Shown: positions 7,296 to 14,120 of the stretch, piece by piece
Position numbering within the stretch: position 1 is the first letter of the stretch
Layout of the letters: every line of letters begins with the position of its first letter
DNA from: Acidobacteriota bacterium
GTDB taxonomy: Bacteria; Acidobacteriota; UBA6911; JACOSC01
Assembly: GCA_016179055.1 (NCBI GenBank)
Contig: JACOSC010000174.1
Location: 1 to 35,415, forward strand
Length of the DNA stretch: 35,415 bases
Direction: 5' to 3'
Translations under genes and position numbers: made by a program
Notes under the pieces: model-generated
What the model was told of the DNA's origin: nothing
Database searches by the model: none
Seen by the model: the letters and a program-made list of their open reading frames with translations, nothing else

Positions 7296-8455
7296 TGGTT
7301 AAGGTGGCCGGAATAGACAATTCACTTCGGAAACTGAAGTCCTTGGTTACGAGAGCTTTCATCATCGGCCTCGTGATCTTCGTTGGGATCGTGCTCTTAT
7401 ACACGGCCTGCACGGCGCGTGTGCTGCCGAATCAGTTTGGCGTGCAACAGCGGAAATTCGGCGCCCGGACGGGAATCGTGAACGCGACTTACGGCCCCGG
7501 TCTTTATTTCGTGGGGCCGGGAACGACCATGTATACTTTTCCCCGAGAGATTCACGTCTTGGAAGCCTCTTACGACCGGCAGGATGCGATGTCCAGAGCT
7601 ACGGGAAGCGAGGGAACCCGAAAGGTCGATCAATATTTCGACCGCCGCGACGAGATTTTGGGAAACACCACGCACCGGACGATCGAGGCGCTTAACATTC
7701 AGACCTCCGACGGCTATGCGGTCACCGCCGATGTCACACTCCTCTATTCCATTACGGACCCCGTCCTGGTGGCTAAGGACTTCGGTTGGGGAACGCTCTA
7801 TGTCGACGGCTTCGCTATCAGCACGTTTCGCAACGGCATTCTGCTGACGCTGGGAAAGATGAACGCGGAGTCTTTCTTTAACGGCGCTGTGCACATCAAG
7901 GCCATAGAGGAAGCCGAACGCTTCCTCAGCCAGCGGTTCGCCGAGCGGGGTTTCCGCGTGGAAAGACTTCTCCTGCGCAATTTCCGTTACGCCGACAATT
8001 ATGAGAAGTCTCTGCGCGACAAAAAGGTTGCTGTGCAACTGGCCGAGAAAAACCGTAAGGAAAGCTTGGTCAACGAGGAGAAAGCCAAGCTGAAACAGAT
8101 CGAATCGAAAGGCAACGCGGCGATTACCATCGCCGAATCCGAAGTGAATACCCAGATCGCCAAAATCCGGGCCGAAGCGGAACTCTATTCGTCGCAGGTG
8201 CGGGCCAAGGCCGACAAGGAGGTCAACGTGACTACGGCGGAGGCCAAGCGTTTAAAAGCAGACGCCCTGACCCAGCCCGGGGGACGATACGTGGTGGCGC
8301 TGGAGACGGCCAAGATGTTCGATAACATTGAGGGGGCCGTGATGACCCCCGAGCAATATATCTCCTTCGTTCGGAACGCGTGGCTTTTGATCGGCGTCAA
8401 TCCTGGCGGAGCGCGGTCGACCGATTTAGCTCAAACGGGAGGAAAAAAGAAATGA
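7295..8455 (+). CDS. SPFH/Band 7 (prohibitin-like) membrane protein
   Basis: A 386-aa protein with an N-terminal membrane anchor at about 21-38, followed directly by a Band 7 domain (ARVLPNQFGVQQRKFG, GPGLYFVGPG, LNIQTSDGYAVTADVTLLYSI) and a long alanine/glutamate-rich coiled coil at about 245-320. SPFH proteins build ring-like scaffolds that organise membrane microdomains or hold membrane proteases such as FtsH. About 60 residues between the first strand and the canonical core include the charged insertion GSEGTRKVDQYFDRRDEILG. The start overlaps the previous stop (TAATG) and the stop overlaps the next start (ATGA), so the three genes form one operon. No protease gene is adjacent, which argues against assigning it as HflK. 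Confidence 0.85.
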   Translation: MVKVAGIDNSLRKLKSLVTRAFIIGLVIFVGIVLLYTACTARVLPNQFGVQQRKFGARTGIVNATYGPGLYFVGPGTTMYTFPREIHVLEASYDRQDAMSRATGSEGTRKVDQYFDRRDEILGNTTHRTIEALNIQTSDGYAVTADVTLLYSITDPVLVAKDFGWGTLYVDGFAISTFRNGILLTLGKMNAESFFNGAVHIKAIEEAERFLSQRFAERGFRVERLLLRNFRYADNYEKSLRDKKVAVQLAEKNRKESLVNEEKAKLKQIESKGNAAITIAESEVNTQIAKIRAEAELYSSQVRAKADKEVNVTTAEAKRLKADALTQPGGRYVVALETAKMFDNIEGAVMTPEQYISFVRNAWLLIGVNPGGARSTDLAQTGGKKK

Positions 8456-9459
8456 TTAAGCGCTTACTGATCCCCGTGGCGCTGTTGCTGATGTTGGCCC
8501 CGTCGGGATGTAAGGTAACTTCGTCGACTGAAGTGGGCGTTCGCACCAGCCTATTCGGAATCTTCGAAAAGAACGGAACCCAACAAGTCTATGGGCCGGG
8601 CGGCGTATATTTCGTTCCCCCGATTGTGAACAGTTGGAACACATTGCCGATCTCGCAGCAGAACCTCTTGATGAATAATAACCCCAGCGAAGGCGATCGA
8701 CCCATCCCGGACGACATCACGTTTAAGACGAAAGATGGAAACAACGTCCACATCGACGTCAACGTCATGTGGCGGATCGATCCTAAGAAAGCGGGTTTTC
8801 TGATTTCGCACGTAGGGGAGTCGGTCACCGAAATCAAAGAGCGCATCATCCGGCCGATTTCACGCTCGATCATACGCGACGTTTTTAATGAGATCACCAG
8901 TGAAGAGTATTACCATGTCACGGTCAAAAGTCGCCTGGCGGACAAGGCCAGGGATCCGCTCGCCCAGTATCTGTCCACATACGGGGTTATGGTTGATATG
9001 CTTCAAATCCAGCAGCACCGGTTCGATACGGAATACCAGGCGGCGATCAATGCGCAAAAGCAAGCCGAAGCCGACGTGCAGACCCTGATGGAGCAGCAGA
9101 AGAACATGGAGGCGCAAAAGAAGAGCGAGCTGGAGGGGAAGCGGGCCGAATGGAACAAGCGGCTCGAAGATGCCCTCGGCGAAGTGGGGCAGATACGCAA
9201 CCATGCGGATGCCTACTACCAAACGAAAACCAACGAGGCCAAGGCCATTCTGGCGACGGCGCAAGCGGAAGCGGAAGGGACTCGCAAGGAAGCCGAGGCC
9301 CTGGGGAAACTGGGCGGAGACGCCTATGTAAAGATGCAAGTGGGCCAGCGGCTGGCCAAGAAGCGAATCCTGATCGTGCCCGGAACCAACGTTTCGACGA
9401 TGGATGTCAATCAAATGGTAGATTATCTCCTGGGCCAGTCCAAGGCAAAGGCCAGGTAG
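8452..9459 (+). CDS. SPFH/Band 7 lipoprotein
   Basis: A 335-aa second SPFH protein. I chose ATG 8452 because GGGAGG lies just upstream and because it begins a textbook lipoprotein signal: MIKR, a hydrophobic stretch, then lipobox APSGC with Cys20 as the predicted lipidated residue. The Band 7 domain (about 25-200) includes TSLFGIFEKNG, YGPGGVYFVPP, TFKTKDGNNVHIDVNVMWRI and a LSTYGVMVDMLQIQQHRF segment. A coiled coil follows at about 205-290, and the tail resembles flotillin/prohibitin C termini. Lipidation would place it on the outer face of the inner membrane or on the outer membrane, whereas its operon partner has a transmembrane anchor. A longer reading from ATG 8380 lacks a ribosome site and would destroy the signal peptide. 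Confidence 0.85.
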   Translation: MIKRLLIPVALLLMLAPSGCKVTSSTEVGVRTSLFGIFEKNGTQQVYGPGGVYFVPPIVNSWNTLPISQQNLLMNNNPSEGDRPIPDDITFKTKDGNNVHIDVNVMWRIDPKKAGFLISHVGESVTEIKERIIRPISRSIIRDVFNEITSEEYYHVTVKSRLADKARDPLAQYLSTYGVMVDMLQIQQHRFDTEYQAAINAQKQAEADVQTLMEQQKNMEAQKKSELEGKRAEWNKRLEDALGEVGQIRNHADAYYQTKTNEAKAILATAQAEAEGTRKEAEALGKLGGDAYVKMQVGQRLAKKRILIVPGTNVSTMDVNQMVDYLLGQSKAKAR

Positions 9460-9586
9460 CGACGAGCCTCCTATAGCTTGCGCGGAGCGGATTTTCGTAC
9501 CCGCTCTAAACATCTAGCGATTTTCTCAATTAATGGGATGCCCCAGCGACAACCATGAACTACCCGTTACAAAAAATGCAAGGCGA

Positions 9587-9793
9587 CTGGAAACCTTTAA
9601 CATCGAAATCTCCGGTGGCTTAGGCGCATACGCCGGTAAGCTATGGCGAATCGGAATTATGGGCCACTCGGCCCGGCCTCGTAATCTTTTAGCATTTCTG
9701 GCGGCGTTGGAGACGGTTTTACGCGAGCAAGGCCACGCGACGGAACCAGGCGTCGGACCACGAGTAGCGTGCGAGGTCTTCAGCCGAACCTAG
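9587..9793 (+). pseudogene. Duplicated 3' fragment of the aminotransferase gene
   Basis: This stretch encodes the last 68 residues of the aminotransferase (from LETFNIEISGG to EVFSRT and the same TAG stop), with one amino-acid difference from the intact copy at 4947-6155. A nominal frame opens at ATG 9533, but the 18 residues before the homology are unrelated and lack a ribosome site, so it is read as a remnant. Five of six substitutions are silent, hinting that the fragment diverged while still part of a working gene, or exchanged sequence with one. Too few changes are present to be sure. Confidence 0.85.
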
Positions 9794-9819
9794 TATTGCC
9801 ATCACTGCCGGTGCAAGTC
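9587..9819 (+). repeat. 233-bp direct repeat, right copy
   Basis: Partner of 5949-6181. The identity stops at GTGCAAGTC (9811-9819), two bases into the stop codon of the convergent MscS gene (9818-9820). The left edge is at CTGGAAAC (9587). Confidence 0.93.
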
Positions 9820-10894
9820 ACAGGTTTCGTGCAGAGGGGTCGCTCTTGACGTAGACGGTGCGAGCCGATGAAGCCAGCGGCACGTTCGCCGCCTGCAGAG
9901 CAGAATATATACTCCGGTTGATCTTATCGAGCAGCTTCAGCTTCATGCGATAATCCTTGATCGAGGCCAATACGAGCAGGGCCGGCCCATTATCGGTAAA
10001 CTCCGTAAAGAATACTTCCGGCGGCGGCTCTCTTAGGAGGTCTTCAACCGCCAGGACGGCTTGCAGAACCAGTCGCCGAACTTCTTCCATAACGACGCCC
10101 CGCTCAACCGTGAGTTTGATCTTTAGCACAACACGAGTATCCGGGAAAGAGTGGTTGGTGATCATGTTTTTAACCAACAAAGAGTTGGGAATGCTGAGAA
10201 CATTGTTGTCGCCGGTACGCAGCACGGTGCTCCGTATTCCAATACTGACCACGTGGCCGGATTCTCCGCCGGTGAGTTCAATAAAATCGCCAATGCGAAA
10301 AGGGCGGTCAAGCATAATGGTAAAACCGCCAAACATGTTGGCCAGTGTATCCTGTAGCGCCAACCCGATCGCCAAACTGCCGACGCCGAGGGTGACCAGC
10401 AACGATTTTATATCGATGCGGAAGTGATCCATGACGATCACCACCCCAATCAAGAGGACAAGCACCATCGTTAGCCGATCGATGAGCGGAAGGAACTCCA
10501 ACTCCAAGTGGGGATCGGCTTCCTGCTGAATCTTATTCCGGTACCACCGCAGGAATGCCGAGAAGGATCGAATGACCAGGGACAATACAATGATTACACC
10601 GAGTACGAAGAGAATGCCATCGAGATAAACGTAAGGACGATTGTTCAGCGGTAGGCGGTGCAACGCGGCATAGGTGCTTACCAGGAATACCAGATAAATG
10701 ATGGGCAGGCGCAATGCTTGAAAAATGTAATTAGTTAAATGCTCGCCATTTTCCCTCACGGGTTTGAACAGCTTACGAAGAATGCGATCAATTATTTTCG
10801 TGACCAACCAGGCGGCCGCCAAGATGATTAGTGTATAGATAACCTCGGTCAGCAGCCACCCCTGTCGGGCAATCGCCTTGGCTAACGGAGTCAA
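9818..10894 (-). CDS. mscS: MscS-family small-conductance mechanosensitive channel
   Basis: A 358-aa channel protein with four hydrophobic segments in the first half (near LLTEVIYTLIILAAAWLVT, LRLPIIYLVFLVSTYAAL, LDGILFVLGVIIVLSLVI and LTMVLVLLIGVVIVM). These precede the pore-lining TM3 and beta domain: LLVTLGVGSLAIGLALQDTLANMFGG, DRPFRIGDFIELTGGESGHV, GIRSTVLRTGDNNVLSIPNSLLV. Members open on membrane stretch and release solutes after osmotic downshock. The start is a choice: TTG 10894 has GGGGGAG 6 nt upstream, while TTG 10909 would add five residues without a better site. The stop codon straddles the edge of the 233-bp repeat, so the C terminus may have been altered by the rearrangement. 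The gene converges on the aminotransferase fragment. Confidence 0.88.
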   Translation of the reverse strand: MTPLAKAIARQGWLLTEVIYTLIILAAAWLVTKIIDRILRKLFKPVRENGEHLTNYIFQALRLPIIYLVFLVSTYAALHRLPLNNRPYVYLDGILFVLGVIIVLSLVIRSFSAFLRWYRNKIQQEADPHLELEFLPLIDRLTMVLVLLIGVVIVMDHFRIDIKSLLVTLGVGSLAIGLALQDTLANMFGGFTIMLDRPFRIGDFIELTGGESGHVVSIGIRSTVLRTGDNNVLSIPNSLLVKNMITNHSFPDTRVVLKIKLTVERGVVMEEVRRLVLQAVLAVEDLLREPPPEVFFTEFTDNGPALLVLASIKDYRMKLKLLDKINRSIYSALQAANVPLASSARTVYVKSDPSARNL

Positions 10895-10909
10895 TTCACG
10901 CTCCCCCAA

Positions 10910-11250
10910 CCTGATCGTCCCAGAGACACAACACCAACAAGCCTTATGCGGGCACAGGGCTCTTCTCAGACCACTTTAGCGCCTCGTGACGCGTCTGGAC
11001 GAATCATTGGAAAACCTTTTTACCGGAGCCTTATGGTTATCGGATTAAGGTCTCTCGCACCATAGTAAGATATCCCATTTCATTCTACGGGCAAGTAGCT
11101 AATCTAACAAAAAAAGATCGGAGATACAATTTCCGTTTACGGTGCGATTCTTCATTGAACCCTCGCGAGGTCTTCCTCATCTATTAAGAGCACGGTAGGT
11201 GAAGCGACAGTGAAATCAGTAAAGCCAATGTTTGAGGATGGACATAAGCT
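10910..11250. other. Intergenic region between divergent genes
   Basis: The MscS gene reads left from here and the small secreted-protein gene reads right. I see no gene, no strong hairpin and no repeat copy. The promoters of both genes should lie here, but I could not assign -35/-10 boxes with confidence. Confidence 0.5.
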
Positions 11251-11568
11251 ATGAAAAGGATGCGTTGCTTGCTTGGTACGGCGGTAGTGGTAGCGGGATT
11301 GACGGTTGTCGGATTGGCCCATGACCCTTATGATGCGGGTTATGGACGCTATGCCCGCCGCGAACATCGTTACTATCATGCGCAGAAAGAATACGAACAT
11401 GTGCAATATCATCGATACCCCCACTCCCGCCTGGGCCATGCGCTCTATCACTTAGACAAAAAGCTAGAACACCGGGACTTTCACCTGTACCAAAGTGATC
11501 GCGATTATGCCGGTTACTACGGTCATCCTGCTAGCCGGCGGAGCCATCGGCCTGAGCACAGGTACTGA
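11251..11568 (+). CDS. Small secreted Tyr/His/Arg-rich protein
   Basis: A 105-aa protein with a signal peptide (MKRMRCLLGTAVVVAGLTVVGLA, cleavage expected near LAHD). The mature part is extremely rich in His, Tyr, Arg and Asp, with runs such as RREHRYYHAQKEYEHVQYHR and YGHPASRRSHRPEHRY. No known domain is visible. The same layout (MKR, short hydrophobic core, LAHD, then His/Arg-rich tail) recurs in the gene at 11852, so the two look like diverged paralogues. Such composition suggests metal or polyanion binding in the periplasm, but this is inference. No clear ribosome site precedes ATG 11251 (the closest purine run is GAGGATGG at about 11233). Confidence 0.55.
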   Translation: MKRMRCLLGTAVVVAGLTVVGLAHDPYDAGYGRYARREHRYYHAQKEYEHVQYHRYPHSRLGHALYHLDKKLEHRDFHLYQSDRDYAGYYGHPASRRSHRPEHRY

Positions 11569-11624
11569 TCAAGCGATCGCCGTCAGCAGGATGGCGAGCG
11601 GGTTTTAAACTGTCAGCCGAAACC

Positions 11625-11691
11625 TCCTGCCCGATGCGCCAAGCTGCTGGAGTAATGGAGAGCACCGGCGGCGTGAACGCATCGGGCAGGA
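11625..11691. repeat. Hairpin with 14-bp perfect arms
   Basis: TCCTGCCCGATGCG (11625-11638) and its exact complement CGCATCGGGCAGGA (11678-11691) enclose a 39-nt loop. No T run follows, so it is not a classical terminator. It lies between the two small secreted-protein genes, and its role is unknown. Confidence 0.75.
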
Positions 11692-11708
11692 CATTATTCA
11701 GGAAGGTG

Positions 11709-11729
11709 GAAGCGGCTTCCAGCCGCTTC
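11709..11729. repeat. GAAGCGGC-TTCCA-GCCGCTTC hairpin
   Basis: An 8-bp stem around the TTCCA loop. This is the reverse of the GGC-TGGAA-GCC hairpin inside REP-B copy 2 and is also found at 29470-29486, so it is probably part of a decayed REP-B-type element. Confidence 0.6.
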
Positions 11730-11805
11730 ATGAAGTTTGAATATTTAATTTGCTCCCACAGGGCGGGAGATCCAACTTAAGTGTACGCGGTATGCTACGG
11801 GATTA

Positions 11806-11839
11806 GCCGGCAGGGATGCCGGCGCTACCATGTATTTTC
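11806..11839 (+). repeat. REP-B right half (partial copy 4)
   Basis: GCCGGC-AGGGAT-GCCGGCGCTACCATG then TATTTTC matches the right end of REP-B (GGCGCTCCCAGGTATTTTC) with a few changes. After 12 nt, which include GAGGAG, comes the ATG of the His/Arg-rich protein gene at 11852. Confidence 0.65.
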
Positions 11840-11851
11840 AGAGGAGAAAAA

Positions 11852-12139
11852 ATGGGAATCATGAAGCGTCTATTAATGACCGCCGTCGCCTGTTTAGGAT
11901 TGACTCTATCCAGCCTGGCCCACGATGGTCATCGTCGCGATCGGAATGATCAATGGCAGCGACGAGGCCATCGGGATCACTCTTATACGAGCCAACGGCA
12001 CCATCGCCGTGGACATGATCGCTACGAGCAACGTACGCGCCGCGGCCATTATGAAAATCGGCGGGAAAGACATGAGCGCCGGCATCAGTGGAATCATCAC
12101 CGTCGCGGTCATCGCGACCATGATCGTTGGGAAGGCTAA
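11852..12139 (+). CDS. Small secreted His/Arg-rich protein
   Basis: A 95-aa protein. I chose ATG 11852 because GAGGAG lies 5 nt upstream; ATG 11861 is an alternative and a longer frame from 11816 would run through the palindromic repeat. A signal peptide (MKRLLMTAVACLGLTLSSLA) ends before HDGH. The mature part of about 70 residues is almost entirely His, Arg, Asp, Gln and Glu (RRGHRDH is repeated, as is RRGH). It is strongly basic, and the family is not recognised. It parallels the gene at 11251. The His density suggests periplasmic metal binding or chaperoning, but nothing in the sequence shows the ligand. Its translation start region is supplied by the end of a REP-B repeat. Confidence 0.6.
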   Translation: MGIMKRLLMTAVACLGLTLSSLAHDGHRRDRNDQWQRRGHRDHSYTSQRHHRRGHDRYEQRTRRGHYENRRERHERRHQWNHHRRGHRDHDRWEG

Positions 12140-12207
12140 TGGTGCTTGCCCGCGGCATCATAGCTTATCAGGCGGATAGCAAACCCGCTTAAGGATGTCA
12201 GCCAGCC

Positions 12208-14022
12208 TTAACTTTCGCCGCCGGATTCGTAGAGTTTATCAATGGCACTTTTATACTTCTCCTCTACGACTCGTCGTTTTACCTTTAGAGTGGGGGTCAG
12301 CTCCCCACCTTCCAACGTCAGCTCATTGGCCAGCAAGGCGACTTTTTTTATCTTCTCGTACTTAGCCAGTTCAGGCGTCAGCCGATCGACTTCTTGCTCC
12401 AGCAGGTGAATAATCGGCGGTCGCGCCACTAAGGAGTTCCGTGAAGCTTCAATAATGCCCATGGCCGCCGCCTCGGTGGTCAGCGTCTCAAAATTTGGCA
12501 CAATCAGCGCCGCCGGGAATTTCCGCCCATTGCCAATAACGACAACCTGTGAGACAAAGCGGCTGATTTTAATTTGACCTTCAATCAATTGCGGACAAAT
12601 GTATTTGCCTCCGCTGGTCTTGATCAAGTCTTTCTTACGGTCCGTAATCCGCAAGAAGCCATCTTTATCGAATTCTCCAATGTCGCCGGTTCTCAGCCAG
12701 CCGTCCGATGTAAACACTTCTTCGGATTCCTTCGCTAAATTGAAGTACCCTTGCATGACATTAGGTCCATGCACCAGAATCTCACCGTCGGCGGCCAGCT
12801 TCACTTCAACATTAGATATCACACGTCCCACGGTGCCAATGCGATTGGCCTGGGGCGTATTGACGGTAATCACCGGCGACGTCTCCGTCAGTCCATAGCC
12901 CTGCAGCAGCAGCACACCCCCGGCGAGAAATATATACGACAGATCCGGGGGCAGCGCGGCGCCCCCGACCAAACAAAACCGCATGCGTCCGCCCAGTATC
13001 GGCGGCCATTTGGAAAACACCAGCCGCCAGGCCATTTTATATTCAAGCGAAAGGATCAAGCCGACCGATCCCGAAGTGTGCGATTGCACCGCCCATTTCT
13101 TTCCAACGTCCATAGCCCAGCGAAAGATCCTCCGCTTCAGCGGCGAGCCGGAATTTCCCACAGTCAAAATCTTCTGATAAGCCTTCTCGAACAAGCGCGG
13201 CACGCTGGTCATCAGCGTGGGTCGAACTTCCTTCATATTAGCCGCCACGGCGTCGATGCTCTCGGCAAAGTAAACTGAAACACCGCGATCGAGGTAACAG
13301 TACATAACAGTGCGCTCAAACACGTGCGCCATCGGAAGAAAGGAAAGCGCTATGTCTTTGTCGCCAATATCAAAGTCCGCCAGCGCCGCGGCAACATTGG
13401 AAAGCAAGTTGCCGTGCGTGAGGATCACGCCTTTTTGAACGCCGGTAGTGCCGGAAGTATAAATGATAGTGGCCACGTCTTCTCGGCGAATGCCGGCGCG
13501 CACCTCCTGCAACCGTTTGCTTCTCGCCGGCGGCGCCGGTCGTCCATACTGTTCCAGCTCCGACACCTGCATGACCGGCTTTACGGTGTGCGGCAAGGTG
13601 ACGCGATCAATAACCACGATATACTCTAGCTGGTCCATACGTTGGGCGACGCTAAGCACTTTCTCCAACTGCGCCCGCGTGGAGACAAAGATCATGCGCG
13701 CGTGCGAGTCGTTAACAATGTACTCAATTTGCGAACCGATCTGCGTGGCATAAATGGGAACCACCACGCCCCCGCAGGACAGTATCGCCAGGTCGATGAT
13801 GCTCCATTCCGGACGATGCTCACAGAGCAAGGCTACACGATCGCCCGGCGAAACTCCCAGCTCCATGAGACCCATGGCTAGGTCCTGCACGCGATTGGCA
13901 AGCTCCGTATGCGACATCATAAGCCACTCGCCGCTATGTTTGTAATAAAACATGTCTTTCTTGTTGAATTTATTTACGGCTCTGATAAAAAGCTCGTTCA
14001 AGTTCCTCAACGTATCGTCCAT
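12208..14022 (-). CDS. fadD: Long-chain fatty-acid-CoA ligase (AMP-forming)
   Basis: A 604-aa member of the ANL/adenylate-forming family, of the long-chain acyl-CoA synthetase type (FAA1-like, about 600 aa). Motifs: the P-loop-like YTSGTTGVQKG near residues 188-198, FLPMAHVFERT, GYGLTETSP, the hinge region GDIGEFDKDGFLRITDRKKDLIKTSGGKYI, and the C-terminal catalytic region. It activates fatty acids with ATP and CoA through an acyl-AMP intermediate, feeding lipid synthesis or beta-oxidation. I prefer ATG 14022 over ATG 14028 because GAGG then lies 7 nt upstream. The HMG-CoA reductase gene follows upstream in the same direction at a spacing of about 100 nt, and co-transcription is possible. Confidence 0.92.
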   Translation of the reverse strand: MDDTLRNLNELFIRAVNKFNKKDMFYYKHSGEWLMMSHTELANRVQDLAMGLMELGVSPGDRVALLCEHRPEWSIIDLAILSCGGVVVPIYATQIGSQIEYIVNDSHARMIFVSTRAQLEKVLSVAQRMDQLEYIVVIDRVTLPHTVKPVMQVSELEQYGRPAPPARSKRLQEVRAGIRREDVATIIYTSGTTGVQKGVILTHGNLLSNVAAALADFDIGDKDIALSFLPMAHVFERTVMYCYLDRGVSVYFAESIDAVAANMKEVRPTLMTSVPRLFEKAYQKILTVGNSGSPLKRRIFRWAMDVGKKWAVQSHTSGSVGLILSLEYKMAWRLVFSKWPPILGGRMRFCLVGGAALPPDLSYIFLAGGVLLLQGYGLTETSPVITVNTPQANRIGTVGRVISNVEVKLAADGEILVHGPNVMQGYFNLAKESEEVFTSDGWLRTGDIGEFDKDGFLRITDRKKDLIKTSGGKYICPQLIEGQIKISRFVSQVVVIGNGRKFPAALIVPNFETLTTEAAAMGIIEASRNSLVARPPIIHLLEQEVDRLTPELAKYEKIKKVALLANELTLEGGELTPTLKVKRRVVEEKYKSAIDKLYESGGES

Positions 14023-14120
14023 AGTCATACCTCGTAATCAGGGGCGGAGCTGCCGATTCATTAACGGTACGGGCGACCCTCGCCCTGGCGAGGATCTTTA
14101 TAAAGCCGACCGACCCTGGG

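Noticed and set aside
8380-8451. Upstream start of the SPFH lipoprotein gene
   Set aside because: It lies inside the preceding gene, has no ribosome site and would remove the lipoprotein signal.
9533-9793. Intact 86-aa gene
   Set aside because: Its first 18 residues are unrelated and the rest is a copy of the aminotransferase tail, with no ribosome site.
11925-12179. Hydrophobic frame overlapping the His/Arg-rich gene
   Set aside because: No ribosome site. It is a shifted reading of the biased His/Arg codons, and the gene in the other frame has a signal peptide and Shine-Dalgarno sequence.
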